Shown here piece after piece: positions 52,244-60,541 of a DNA stretch of 64,000 nt. The position numbers and the translations under genes are program-made. Positions within the stretch are counted from its first letter, which is position 1, and each line of letters opens with the position of its first letter. The notes beneath the pieces were generated by a model. The model ran no database searches, was not told the origin of the DNA, and worked only from the letters and a program-made list of their open reading frames with translations. This DNA comes from JACVRW01 sp963814095 (lineage in GTDB: Bacteria > Actinomycetota > Thermoleophilia > Solirubrobacterales > Thermoleophilaceae), in NCBI GenBank assembly GCA_963814095.1, contig CAWFBT010000030.1, positions 1-64,000 on the forward strand, written 5' to 3'.

Positions 52244-53473
52244 GCGCGGCGCTCCATCGATTCGGCGTGCACGGGGAAGCCCTCGGCGCGGGCGAGCGCT
52301 GCGCCGGCGGGCGCGAGACGGGCGGGCGCCTCGCCGGGCAAGGATACGCGAGCCATGCGGCGCCGGAAGGTGGCCGCCGACAGGGCAGACTGGAAACGCG
52401 CCGCGCCGCCGGTGGGCAGCACGTGGTTGGAGCCGGCTACGTAGTCGCCGAAGGCGGTGGCCGCGCCGACCCCCAGGAAGAGGCAGCCGGCAAAGCGCAC
52501 CAGCGGAGCCAGCGTCTCGGCACGCTCGCCGACGAGCTCGAGGTGCTCCGGGGCGACGCCGTTGGCCACATCGACCGCCGGCGGACCGCCCATGTGGACC
52601 ACCTGGAGGACGGCGTCGGTCACGCTCGGGCGCTCGGGCGTCATGCGCTCGATGGCGGCGATCACGCGCCTCGCGCAGCTGCTCGTCCGGCGAGAGCAGC
52701 CAGAGCAGGCTGTCCGGACCGTGCTCGGCCTGCGCGAGCAGGTCCAGGGCGATCGGCTGCGGGTCGAGCGCGTCGCCGTCCGCGATCACGAACAGCTCGC
52801 TCGGCCCGGCGATGCCGTCGATCCCCACCTCGGTCCAGGCCACCTGCTTCTTCGCCTGCTGGACCCAGGTGTTCCCGGGGCCGGCGATCACGTCGACCGC
52901 CTCCACGGAGCTCGTCCCATATGCGAGCGCGCCGATCGCCTGCGCCCCACCCATGCGGTAGACCTCATCGACCTCGCAGAGCGCGCAGGCGGCGAGGATC
53001 ACGGCGTTCACACCGCCGTCGCGGCCCGGCGGCGTGCACACGACGACCTCCTCGACGCCCGCCGCACGCGCGGTCACCGCCCCCATCACGACAGTCGACG
53101 GATAGGGCGCGCGTCCGCCCGGGACGTAGATCGCCGCACGCCGGACCGGCAGCTCGGCGACCTCGATCCGCTGGCCCTGGTCGAGCTCGACCGCCACCGG
53201 GTCGTGCAGCTGCGCCTCCACGAGCGCGCGCACGTTCGCGATGGCCGTGCGCAGGCCCTCGAGGACTGCCGGGTCGACGAGGCCGGCGGCGGCCTCGACC
53301 TCCTCGCGCGCAAGCCGTAGCTCGCCGACGTCCGCTCCGTCGAAGCGCTCGCTGAACCGGCGCACCGCCTCGTCGCCCTCGGCGGAGACCTCGTCGAGGA
53401 TGGCGCGCACCTCGTCCTCGAGGCCCGGGCGGATCTCCGGGCGCGACACCCCCAATCTGCGCTCGATCCTCAC
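52240..53473 (-). CDS. hisD: Histidinol dehydrogenase, interrupted by a frameshift
   Basis: Zinc enzyme for the last two oxidations of histidine synthesis. The N-terminal two thirds (53473 to about 52670) shows YVPGGRAPYPSTVVMGA, DVIAGPGNTWVQQAKKQV, IDGIAGPSELFVIAD and the zinc site LLAQAEHGPDS. The rest (about 52665 to 52240) lies in another frame: ERPSVTDAVL, GVAPEHLELVGE and SNHVLPTGGAARFQSALS. The frame changes inside a GC-rich run near 52665, after LREA; one extra base there explains it. Since the enzyme is essential for prototrophy and the rest of the operon is intact, sequencing error is likely. The GTG at 53473 overlaps the hisG stop. Confidence 0.88.
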
Positions 53474-54102
53474 GGCGCCCGCACCCCGGCCACGATCGCG
53501 TCGATCTGGGCCGCTTTGAGCTTGTGCGCGACCGGGTTGGCGATCAGCCGCGCCGTGCAGACCTCGATCTCCTCCATCTCCCGCAAACCGTTCTCCGCGA
53601 GCGTCGTGCCCGTGGCTGTGAGGTCGACGATCCCGTCCGCGAGCCCGGTCAGCGGCGCCAACTCGACCGAGCCCTTGACCTCGACGATCTCGGCCTGGCG
53701 GCCCGTTTCGGCGAAGTGGCGCGCCGCGATGCGGGGGTACTTGGTCGCGATCCGGACGCGGCCGAGCCGCCGCAGCGCATCTCCGATCGGGTCGCCGCCC
53801 TCACGTGCCGCCACGACCATGCGGCAGCGGCCGAAGCCCAGGTCGAGCAGCTCGTAGACCTTGCGCTGGTCCTGCTCGAGCAGGACGTCCTTGCCGACGA
53901 TGCCGATGTCGGCCGAGCCGTGCTCCACGTAGGTCGGGACGTCGGAGGGCCGCATCGTCACGATGCCGGCGTCCTCGAACAGCAGCTTGCGGTCATTCGA
54001 CCTGACCTCGGCGGTCTCGACTCCGAGGCGGTCGAGCAGGTCGAGCGTGCCGTCGAGGAGCGCGCCCCGCGGCACCGCGATCGTGAGCCGGCTGGAGCTC
54101 AC
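53470..54102 (-). CDS. hisG: ATP phosphoribosyltransferase catalytic subunit (short form)
   Basis: First committed step of histidine synthesis. At 210 residues this is the short form without the C-terminal regulatory domain, so it requires HisZ, which is encoded just upstream. Motifs: LTIAVPRGALLDGTLDLL, GIVGKDVLLEQ, VRIATKYPRIAARHF and DLTATGTTLAENGL. It overlaps hisZ and hisD by four bases each. Confidence 0.95.
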   Translation of the reverse strand: MSSSRLTIAVPRGALLDGTLDLLDRLGVETAEVRSNDRKLLFEDAGIVTMRPSDVPTYVEHGSADIGIVGKDVLLEQDQRKVYELLDLGFGRCRMVVAAREGGDPIGDALRRLGRVRIATKYPRIAARHFAETGRQAEIVEVKGSVELAPLTGLADGIVDLTATGTTLAENGLREMEEIEVCTARLIANPVAHKLKAAQIDAIVAGVRAP

Positions 54103-55109
54103 GCCAGCGCCTCCTCGGCAGCCTGGGCGAGGTGCACGCGCTGCACGTCGAGCCCGACGCCGCAGGCGGGCAGGTCGCGGCCGAAGCGGCCGATCAGGTC
54201 GTCGTAGCGGCCGCCGCCGCCGAGCGCGAAGCCGACAGCAGGGTCGTAGACCTCGAAGACCGCGCCCGTGTAGTAGCCGAGCTCACGCACGAGCCCGAGG
54301 TCGAAGATCACCCGGTCGGCCACCCCGCGCCGCTCGAGCTCGCCGTAGAGCACACGCAGGCTCTCCACAGCCTCGGCCACGGGACCGTCGGCGCGCTCGA
54401 GCACGTCGCGCCCGCCGCGCAGCTCGGGCAGCCGGACGAGCAGCTCCCGCTCGGCCTCGCCCACGCCCAGCTCGGTCACGCCCAGCTCGAGGCCCACGAG
54501 GTCGCGGCGCGAGAGCGCCTCCAGCAGCGGCAGATGTGCCTCCTGCGGGACGTCGAGCGCGTGCAGAAGGCGGCGGTAGAGCGACCCGTCCCCGACCCCG
54601 ATCCGGTGCCGGCGCAGCCCGGCGGCGTCGAGCGCCGCGATCGTCAGGGCCATCACCTCGGCCTCGCCCTCGGGCCCCGCGACGCCGATCAGCTCGATCC
54701 CCGCCTGCAGGAACTCGCGCGGCTCGCCGACACCGCGGTCGGTGGCCCGCCAGGCTCGGCTCGAATACGTGAAGCGGAACGGGGGCTCGGCGTCGTCGTA
54801 GCGGGTCGCCACGACGCGCGCGATCGGGATCGTCATGTCCGAGCGCAGCGCCAGCACGTGCCCCTGCTCGTCGAAGGTGCGGTAGCGCGCGCCGGCGGCG
54901 CTCGCGTCACCCAGCCGCAGCACCTCCTCGTACTCGAGCGCGGGCGTGTGAATCTCGCCGTAGCCGGCGCCCTCGAAGGTCTCGCGGACGCGGTCGCCGA
55001 TCTGGCGCAGCTCGCGCATCTCCTCGGGCAGCACGTCGCGGGTGCCCGGCGGGATGGCAGTGCGCGAGGCTGCGGCCTGGCCCGCACCGGAGCGATCGCT
55101 TGGCGTCAT
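54099..55109 (-). CDS. hisZ: ATP phosphoribosyltransferase regulatory subunit
   Basis: Histidyl-tRNA synthetase paralogue that activates short HisG and carries histidine feedback. A 336-residue protein with class II synthetase-like IPPGTRDVLPEEMRELRQI, HVLALRSDMTIPIARVVATRY and ELGYYTGAVFEVYDPAVGFALGGGGRYDDL. It lacks the C-terminal anticodon-binding domain of true HisRS, which together with the place next to hisG separates it from HisS. Confidence 0.93.
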   Translation of the reverse strand: MTPSDRSGAGQAAASRTAIPPGTRDVLPEEMRELRQIGDRVRETFEGAGYGEIHTPALEYEEVLRLGDASAAGARYRTFDEQGHVLALRSDMTIPIARVVATRYDDAEPPFRFTYSSRAWRATDRGVGEPREFLQAGIELIGVAGPEGEAEVMALTIAALDAAGLRRHRIGVGDGSLYRRLLHALDVPQEAHLPLLEALSRRDLVGLELGVTELGVGEAERELLVRLPELRGGRDVLERADGPVAEAVESLRVLYGELERRGVADRVIFDLGLVRELGYYTGAVFEVYDPAVGFALGGGGRYDDLIGRFGRDLPACGVGLDVQRVHLAQAAEEALA

Positions 55110-55121
55110 GAGGCCGCCCTT

Positions 55122-56480
55122 CTAGGCGGGCACGCGCTCGGAGGCGACGCGCTCGATGCGCGCGCCGAGCAACCGCAGCCGCTCGTCAATCCGCTCGTAG
55201 CCGCGGTCGATCTGGCGGATGTTGCCGATCTCGGAAGTTCCCTCGGCGCACAGCGCGGCGATGAGCATCGCCATGCCCGCGCGGATGTCCGGGCTCTCCA
55301 TGCGCTCACCGTGAAGACGACTCGGGCCGCTCACGACCGCGCGGTGCGGGTCGCAGACGATCACCCGAGCCCCCATCGAGACCAGCTTGTCCACGAAGAA
55401 CAGGCGGTTCTCGAACATCTTCTCGTGGATCAGGATGAGCCCCTCGGCCTGGGTCGCCATCGCGAGCGCGATGCTGGTCAGGTCCGCGGGGAAGGCCGGC
55501 CAGGGGCCGTCCTCGATCTTCGACACGGCGTCGCCCTCGTCCGACTTGATCCGGAGCTGCTGGCCCGCCGGGACGACCACGTCGGTGCCGTCGTACTCGA
55601 TCTGGCAGCCGAGCCGCTCGAAGACGAGCTTCGTCATGCGCAGATCGTCGGGTACGCAGTCGCGGATCCGCAGCTCGCCGCCGGTGCAGGCGGCCAGCGC
55701 GATGAAGGAGCCGATCTCGATGTAGTCCGGCCCGATCGCGTAGTCGGCGCCGCCGAGCTCCTCCTGGCCGTGGACGACCATCAGGTTCGAGCCGATTCCC
55801 TCGATGCGGGCGCCCATCTGCATCAGCAGGCGGGCGAGGTCCTGGACGTGCGGCTCCGCGGCGGCGTTGTGGATCACCGTCGAGCCCGGGGTGAGCGCAG
55901 CGGCCATCAGCGCGTTCTCGGTCGCCATGACCGACGGCTCGTCCATGAAGAAGTCACAGGCGTGCAGCCCGTCGGGCGCGTGCACGTGCACGTAGGACCG
56001 GTCGAAGGCGACTTCGGCCCCGAGCGCGCGGAACGCATCGAGGTGCGGATCGAGACGGCGGCGGCCGATCACGTCGCCGCCGGGCGGCGGCATGTCGGCG
56101 CGGCCGAAGCGCGCCAGCAGCGGGCCCGCAAGCAGGAACGAGGCGCGGATGCGCTCGGCCCACTCGCGGTCGACCTCGGTGTGGGTGACCTCGTCGGCGC
56201 GGATCGCGACGACGTTCTCGTCGCGCCACTCGACCTTCACGTCGAGCCTCCGCAGCAGCTCGAGCACCGCCTCGACGTCGCGGATCCGCGGGATGTTGCG
56301 CAGCACGACCTCCTCGCGCGTCAAAAGCGACGCGGCGAGCACAGGCAACGCAGCATTCTTGTTTCCGGCGGGCACGACGGTCCCGGCTAGGGGAGCGCCG
56401 CCCTCGATGATGAACTTCTCCATGCGGGGATCGGTTCGGGGGAAGAGCTCTACGGGCGGGGCAAGGGTATCGAAGGCCAT
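55122..56480 (-). CDS. murA: UDP-N-acetylglucosamine 1-carboxyvinyltransferase with Asp in place of the fosfomycin-target Cys
   Basis: First committed step of peptidoglycan synthesis, adding enolpyruvate to UDP-GlcNAc. EPSP-synthase fold: EKFIIEGGAPLAGTVVPAGNKNAALPVLAA at the start and repeated halves through 452 residues. The active-site loop reads MPPPGGDVIGRRRLDPHLDAF where the E. coli protein has Cys115; Asp136 (codon 56075-56073) stands in its place. The same change gives natural fosfomycin resistance in mycobacteria and chlamydiae. A start at 56423 (MEKFII) would match the E. coli N-terminus; 56480 adds 19 residues. It heads the his-containing run, 12 bases before hisZ. Confidence 0.93.
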   Translation of the reverse strand: MAFDTLAPPVELFPRTDPRMEKFIIEGGAPLAGTVVPAGNKNAALPVLAASLLTREEVVLRNIPRIRDVEAVLELLRRLDVKVEWRDENVVAIRADEVTHTEVDREWAERIRASFLLAGPLLARFGRADMPPPGGDVIGRRRLDPHLDAFRALGAEVAFDRSYVHVHAPDGLHACDFFMDEPSVMATENALMAAALTPGSTVIHNAAAEPHVQDLARLLMQMGARIEGIGSNLMVVHGQEELGGADYAIGPDYIEIGSFIALAACTGGELRIRDCVPDDLRMTKLVFERLGCQIEYDGTDVVVPAGQQLRIKSDEGDAVSKIEDGPWPAFPADLTSIALAMATQAEGLILIHEKMFENRLFFVDKLVSMGARVIVCDPHRAVVSGPSRLHGERMESPDIRAGMAMLIAALCAEGTSEIGNIRQIDRGYERIDERLRLLGARIERVASERVPA

Positions 56481-56522
56481 CTGGAGCGAGTTCGGGACGC
56501 CGGCTGGATACCCTGCCCCGCC

Positions 56523-57095
56523 ATGGCCCAGCCGACCCGCGAAGAAGCCTGGCAGCTCGTCTGCGAGTGGACCGAGTCAGATTCCCTGCGCAAGCACATG
56601 CTCGGAGTGGAGACCGCCATGCGTGCCTACGCGCGCGAATGGGACGAGGACGAGGAGCTTTGGGGCGCCACCGGCCTCCTGCACGACCTCGACTACGAGC
56701 GCTACCCGAACCTCGGCGACGGGCACCCGCGCAAGGCGCTCGAGCTGTTCGAGCAGCTCGACTACCCGCAGGAGCTGATCGACGCCGTGGCCGGCCACGC
56801 GACCTTCCTGGGGGTGCCGCGCGAGACGCGCATGGCGAAGACGCTGTACGCGGTCGACGAACTGTCGGGCTTCATCGCCGCCTGCTCCTACGTGCGGCCC
56901 GACGGCATACACGGGATGACCCCGAAGTCCGTCAAGAAGAAGCTGAAGCAGCCGAGCTTCGCCGCCGGCGTCAACCGCGACGAGGTTCGCGAGGGCGCCG
57001 AGGAGCTCGGAGTCGACTTCGACGAGCACGTCGCGTTCGTGATCACGGCGATGGACGAGCGCGCGGACGAGCTCGGCCTCGGCCCGCGCGAGTAG
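56523..57095 (+). CDS. HD-domain phosphohydrolase
   Basis: A 190-residue HD-superfamily protein. The metal-binding pattern appears as KHMLGVETAMRAYA (first His), GLLHDLDYERYP (His-Asp pair), AGHATFLGVP (His), and YAVDELSGFI (final Asp). Such proteins usually hydrolyse nucleotides or nucleotide messengers. The length and the repeated arrangement resemble stand-alone HDIG-type proteins. It is divergent from murA with a 42-base gap. Substrate unknown. Confidence 0.88.
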   Translation: MAQPTREEAWQLVCEWTESDSLRKHMLGVETAMRAYAREWDEDEELWGATGLLHDLDYERYPNLGDGHPRKALELFEQLDYPQELIDAVAGHATFLGVPRETRMAKTLYAVDELSGFIAACSYVRPDGIHGMTPKSVKKKLKQPSFAAGVNRDEVREGAEELGVDFDEHVAFVITAMDERADELGLGPRE

Positions 57096-57170
57096 CCGCG
57101 CTCAGCAGCGCTTGGCAAGCCGGCCCGAGGGCGAGGGCGAGGGCCGTTGTCACTGCACCGGCGCCTGTTC

Positions 57171-57512
57171 CTAGTGCCACCTACCCCCCGCCTTCGCCCA
57201 CTCCGCCATGTGATCCGCTGAGCAGAACGCATCCGGGATGCGGTGCTCGCCACGATGGCGCACCAGCACGACGTGGACGTCCTCAAGCGGGGCGTCGCAG
57301 TGGGCACACGCGCCCGGGTCCTCGATGACGCCGCTCGGCTCCTGAATTTCGCCGGCGTCCCAGTGCGACCCCTGGATAGACCAGGGAACTATGTGCTCGA
57401 GCCGGCAGAACGCGGCCCTGCGGGCACCCGGCACCTCCTGCGCGCGCCAGCCGTCCCCGAGCTCGATCGGGTCGCCGCACCAGGAACAGCTCTCGGTAGA
57501 TTGCTCCGGCAT
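57171..57512 (-). CDS. Small zinc-finger-like protein of unknown function
   Basis: A 113-residue protein with paired cysteine motifs suggesting two zinc sites: SCSWCGDPI with AAFCRLEH, and CAHCDAPL with AFCSADHM. The repeated FCxxEH/FCxxDH endings suggest a duplicated treble-clef-like fold. No named family recognised. Its ATG at 57512-57510 overlaps the ATG of the divergent dehydrogenase gene (CATG). Confidence 0.65.
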   Translation of the reverse strand: MPEQSTESCSWCGDPIELGDGWRAQEVPGARRAAFCRLEHIVPWSIQGSHWDAGEIQEPSGVIEDPGACAHCDAPLEDVHVVLVRHRGEHRIPDAFCSADHMAEWAKAGGRWH

Positions 57513-58626
57513 GGCGGAGGATGATGATGATCGCTCGCAGCCGGAGACGCTTCGTATCGTCGTGCTGGAGGGCGACGAGACGGGCCAGGAGCTGCTCGAG
57601 CAGGCCCTTCGGGTCCTCGATCCCGGGGTGACGAAGGTCCCGGTCGAGCTCGAGCACTACGACCTGTCGCTGGACAACCGGCGCAAGACCTCGAACGAGG
57701 TGGTCGCGCGCGCTGCCGAGGCGATGCGCGAGGCGCGCTTCGGCATCAAGGCCGCGACCGTCACGCCCGAGGGAGCGGACGACGTCGGCAGCCCAAACCG
57801 CCTGCTGCGAGAGGCGATCGACGGAAAGGTCATCATCCGCACGGGCAGGCGCATCCCGGGCGTCACGCCGGTGGCGGGCGTGCACTACCCGATCGCGGTG
57901 GTGCGCATGGCCGTCGGCGACGCATATGGCGCCGAGCAGTGGCGCGCCGATGAGAACGGCGACGAGGTGGCCTACCGGACGGAGCGCATCACGCGCAGCG
58001 TCTGCCGCGCGGTCGCCGAGTACAGCTTCCGGACCGCCGCCCGCATTCACGGGCGCGTCTACGGCGGGCCCAAGTGGACGGTCAGCCCGGTCTACGAGGG
58101 CATGTTGAAAGAGGAGATGGACGAGGCCTCGGAGCGCCATCCCGAGGTGCCCTACAGCCCCGTGCTGATCGACGCCACCTACGCCGGCCTGATCTCCGGG
58201 GCCGCGGACGCGCCGCTCGTGATCCCGGCGCTGAACCGCGACGGCGACTGCCTGTCCGATCTCGTGATGCCGATGTTCGGCTCGATCGCGGGCGCCGAGT
58301 CGGTGCTGCTCGCGTTCGACGACGAGTACGAGCCGAGCGCCGTGATGGCGGAGGCGCCGCACGGGACCGCGCCGGCGCTGCTCGGCAAGGACATCGCCAA
58401 CCCGATGGCGATGATCCTGGCGACGGCGGCGGTGCTCCACTACGCGTCGACCCTCGGCCACAGCGGCGCGGACACCGCCTCGCGCGCGATCTACGAGTCG
58501 GTGCTCGAGGCGACCGCCACCGGCGTCCGCACGCCGGACCTGGGCGGCCACTCGAGCACCACCGAGTTCACCGACGAGGTGATCGGGCGGGTGCGCACCA
58601 AGATCGACATCTGGGCCTCGCTCTAG
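57511..58626 (+). CDS. Isocitrate/isopropylmalate dehydrogenase family protein
   Basis: Beta-decarboxylating dehydrogenase of 371 residues. VVLEGDETGQELLEQAL replaces the more usual GDGIGPE start. KAATVTPEGADDVGSPNRLLREAIDG, RTERITRSVCRAVAEYSF, then VLIDATYAGLISG and the segment EAPHGTAPALLGKDIANPMAMILA with the cofactor loop are family marks. Substrate (isocitrate, homoisocitrate, isopropylmalate or related) cannot be set from sequence alone; no leucine genes are adjacent. The start codon overlaps the divergent start of the zinc-finger-like gene. Its 3' end overlaps the convergent DUF389 gene by four bases. Confidence 0.85.
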   Translation: MAEDDDDRSQPETLRIVVLEGDETGQELLEQALRVLDPGVTKVPVELEHYDLSLDNRRKTSNEVVARAAEAMREARFGIKAATVTPEGADDVGSPNRLLREAIDGKVIIRTGRRIPGVTPVAGVHYPIAVVRMAVGDAYGAEQWRADENGDEVAYRTERITRSVCRAVAEYSFRTAARIHGRVYGGPKWTVSPVYEGMLKEEMDEASERHPEVPYSPVLIDATYAGLISGAADAPLVIPALNRDGDCLSDLVMPMFGSIAGAESVLLAFDDEYEPSAVMAEAPHGTAPALLGKDIANPMAMILATAAVLHYASTLGHSGADTASRAIYESVLEATATGVRTPDLGGHSSTTEFTDEVIGRVRTKIDIWASL

Positions 58627-59621
58627 CCGCCCTTCGCCTTACGGGCGCTGTGGCCCACCGGGAGCCCGGCGGCGCTGCGGGACGGCTCCTTCAGGTGCTT
58701 GCGCCGCCTGATCACATACCAGCGGCGCTGTACGAAGAGGGTCAGCACGCCCGCCAGGACGATGCCGGCCAGGTTCACCCCGAGCTGTAGGGCCGCCCCC
58801 CGAGCCACGCTCCAGTCTCCGTACGCGGCCGCCACGGCGATGTTGGACGCCGCGGGAATGGTCGTGACCGAGATGAGGACCCCGACAAGCGCTCCCGACT
58901 TGGCAGACGTGAGCGACAACATGCCGGCCGCTCCCGCGACGAAGGCAACGAAGAAGCTGAGGAAGTCCGGGTCGGAGATGAACTGGGTGAATGGGTGGCC
59001 TGACTGCGAGAAGTCCTCCGGGAAGACGTCCACCGCAATCAGGATCAGCGTGGTGAGAAGAGCCATCCCGATCCCGATCGGGAAGCCGACGGCCAGTGCT
59101 CGCAGCGAGCGTCGCGCGAGCCCCGCCTGGAGGTTCACGAGTGCGACGCATAGACCCGCGAGCGGGCCGAACTCGGGTCCGACGACCATCGCGCCGACGA
59201 TCAGAATCGTCTGGTCGAGGATGATCCCGACCGCGGCGATCTGCATCGCAGCGACCATGAAGAGGACGAAGCTGAACGAGAGCTCCGTGTCCTCCGACGT
59301 GCGTGCCTCGACCTCCTCCCACACGACGGCGTCGGAAGGCATCCCGGGCGCGGCCTTCTCCGCGGCTACCGCGGCGTCCGAGATCGACGTGTCGATGTGC
59401 TCGACGGCGATCGAACCGCGCTTGTGGATCTCGAGCTCCTTGAGATCGCCGATGATCACGCTGGCGTCCTCGCGGGCGACGTCGCAGAGGATCACGTCGC
59501 CGTCCGGCTTCGTGGCGGCGCCGTGCAGGTGCACGACGTTCAGGACGGATGGTGCGGCCGTGAGCACCTCCAGAGCCTTGTGCGCCGCGTCCTCCGGCGC
59601 GACGATCCGCAGGTGGATCAT
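58623..59621 (-). CDS. DUF389 family membrane protein
   Basis: A 332-residue protein. The first 100 residues are a soluble ferredoxin-like domain (MIHLRIVAPEDAAHKALEVL, DVILCDVAREDASVIIGDLKELEI). The rest is a DUF389 membrane domain with about six helices: FVLFMVAAMQIAAVGIILDQTILIVGAMVVGPEFGPLAGL, SLRALAVGFPIGIGMAL, FFVAFVAGAAGMLSL and LGVNLAGIVLAGVLTLFV. Family function is not established. The ATG at 59621 overlaps the stop of the thioesterase gene by four bases. Confidence 0.87.
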   Translation of the reverse strand: MIHLRIVAPEDAAHKALEVLTAAPSVLNVVHLHGAATKPDGDVILCDVAREDASVIIGDLKELEIHKRGSIAVEHIDTSISDAAVAAEKAAPGMPSDAVVWEEVEARTSEDTELSFSFVLFMVAAMQIAAVGIILDQTILIVGAMVVGPEFGPLAGLCVALVNLQAGLARRSLRALAVGFPIGIGMALLTTLILIAVDVFPEDFSQSGHPFTQFISDPDFLSFFVAFVAGAAGMLSLTSAKSGALVGVLISVTTIPAASNIAVAAAYGDWSVARGAALQLGVNLAGIVLAGVLTLFVQRRWYVIRRRKHLKEPSRSAAGLPVGHSARKAKGG

Positions 59622-60055
59622 CCGCCGACCTGTTCCGGCTCCTCCGCCCGGTAGCGCCCGAGCCCTTCGCGGATGCCCTCGGGCATTTCGCGCTTCTCGT
59701 AGTTCGTCCCGTCCACGAAGACCTGACGCAGCTCCCCCTCGACCAGGAGCGCACTGTCCGCAGCCCGCTCGAGCGCGAAGCCGTGTACGACCGACGTCGT
59801 CCCAAGGCGCGTGACCCACATGCGCACGTCGAGCTCGTCGTCAAAGCGCGCCGACTGGCGATAGCGGATGTTGGCCTCGGCCACCATCACATCGGTGCCC
59901 GAGGCGACCATCGCCCCATAGCCGCCGACGGCCTCGCGCCAGAACTCCGTCATGGCCACGTCCACGTACATCAGGTAGTTCGCGTAGAAGACGACCCCCT
60001 GCGGGTCGCATTCGTTGAAGCGGGCGCGCAGGCGGTGGCAGAAGGCCTCGGGCAT
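59618..60055 (-). CDS. 4-hydroxybenzoyl-CoA-type acyl-CoA thioesterase
   Basis: Hotdog thioesterase of 145 residues. The catalytic region is RARFNECDPQGVVFYANYLMYVDVAMTEFWRE with the Asp of the FNExDxxGxVFYxNY pattern typical of YbgC/4HBT enzymes; RYRQSARFDDELDVRMWVTRLG follows. The ATG at 60055 fits the family start and the longer upstream frame does not. Overlaps the DUF389 gene. Confidence 0.9.
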   Translation of the reverse strand: MPEAFCHRLRARFNECDPQGVVFYANYLMYVDVAMTEFWREAVGGYGAMVASGTDVMVAEANIRYRQSARFDDELDVRMWVTRLGTTSVVHGFALERAADSALLVEGELRQVFVDGTNYEKREMPEGIREGLGRYRAEEPEQVGG

Positions 60056-60163
60056 CGCGGCCAGCCTAGCGGCGGGCCGGGCCCCGGGCGCCGAGACCGC
60101 CTGCAAGAGAAGTTGCAGCAAATCGCCACTTCCGTCCGGGCGCCTCCGTACCTTCACGAACGC

Positions 60164-60541
60164 ATGTTCCCTAGGTTCAGAGAGCAGATCGGCACCGCGC
60201 TTGACCTGATCGTCGAGTTCTCGACGCTCGGCGAATACCGCCTCGGCGTGACCCCCACGCCGGGCGCCGCGAGCGCCCTCGCCGATGCTCCTGACCGGGC
60301 ACCGCGGCTGGGAGGCGCCGGCGAGTTCGCCGAGCGCGCCGCGGTTCGCCGCACTGTCGCGGGAGGGGCGGCCGGCATGGTGCCGGTCGCGACCCCCGCG
60401 GCCATGCGGCAGCACGTCGCCTCCTGTCAGGGAGAGCGGCGCAAGGCCGCCAAGGCGCACGCGGGCAGTCCCGCCCGTCCGCGCCGACGCGTGCGCAAGG
60501 GCGCACCGGTCGGACCCGAGCAGCTCTGCCTCGCCGTCTAG
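60164..60541 (+). CDS. Small basic protein of unknown function
   Basis: A 125-residue open frame from the ATG at 60164, beginning MFPRFREQIGTALDLIVEFSTLGEYR, then Ala/Pro-rich with a basic C-terminal half. No named family recognised. The gap would otherwise hold nothing, and the stop overlaps the convergent next gene by four bases as real neighbours here do. It may still be a chance frame in GC-rich DNA. Confidence 0.45.
   Translation: MFPRFREQIGTALDLIVEFSTLGEYRLGVTPTPGAASALADAPDRAPRLGGAGEFAERAAVRRTVAGGAAGMVPVATPAAMRQHVASCQGERRKAAKAHAGSPARPRRRVRKGAPVGPEQLCLAV

Noticed and set aside
51656..53473. True HisD-HisB fusion enzyme
   Set aside because: The joined middle part is Arg-rich non-protein sequence and the real HisD C-terminus is found in the neighbouring frame with its own stop.
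54099..55109. Histidyl-tRNA synthetase
   Set aside because: It lacks the anticodon-binding domain, is short, and sits beside a short-form hisG, so it is HisZ.
54132..56390. A 752-codon open frame on the plus strand
   Set aside because: Antisense to hisZ and murA, which both carry family motifs. No recognisable domain in the plus-strand frame.
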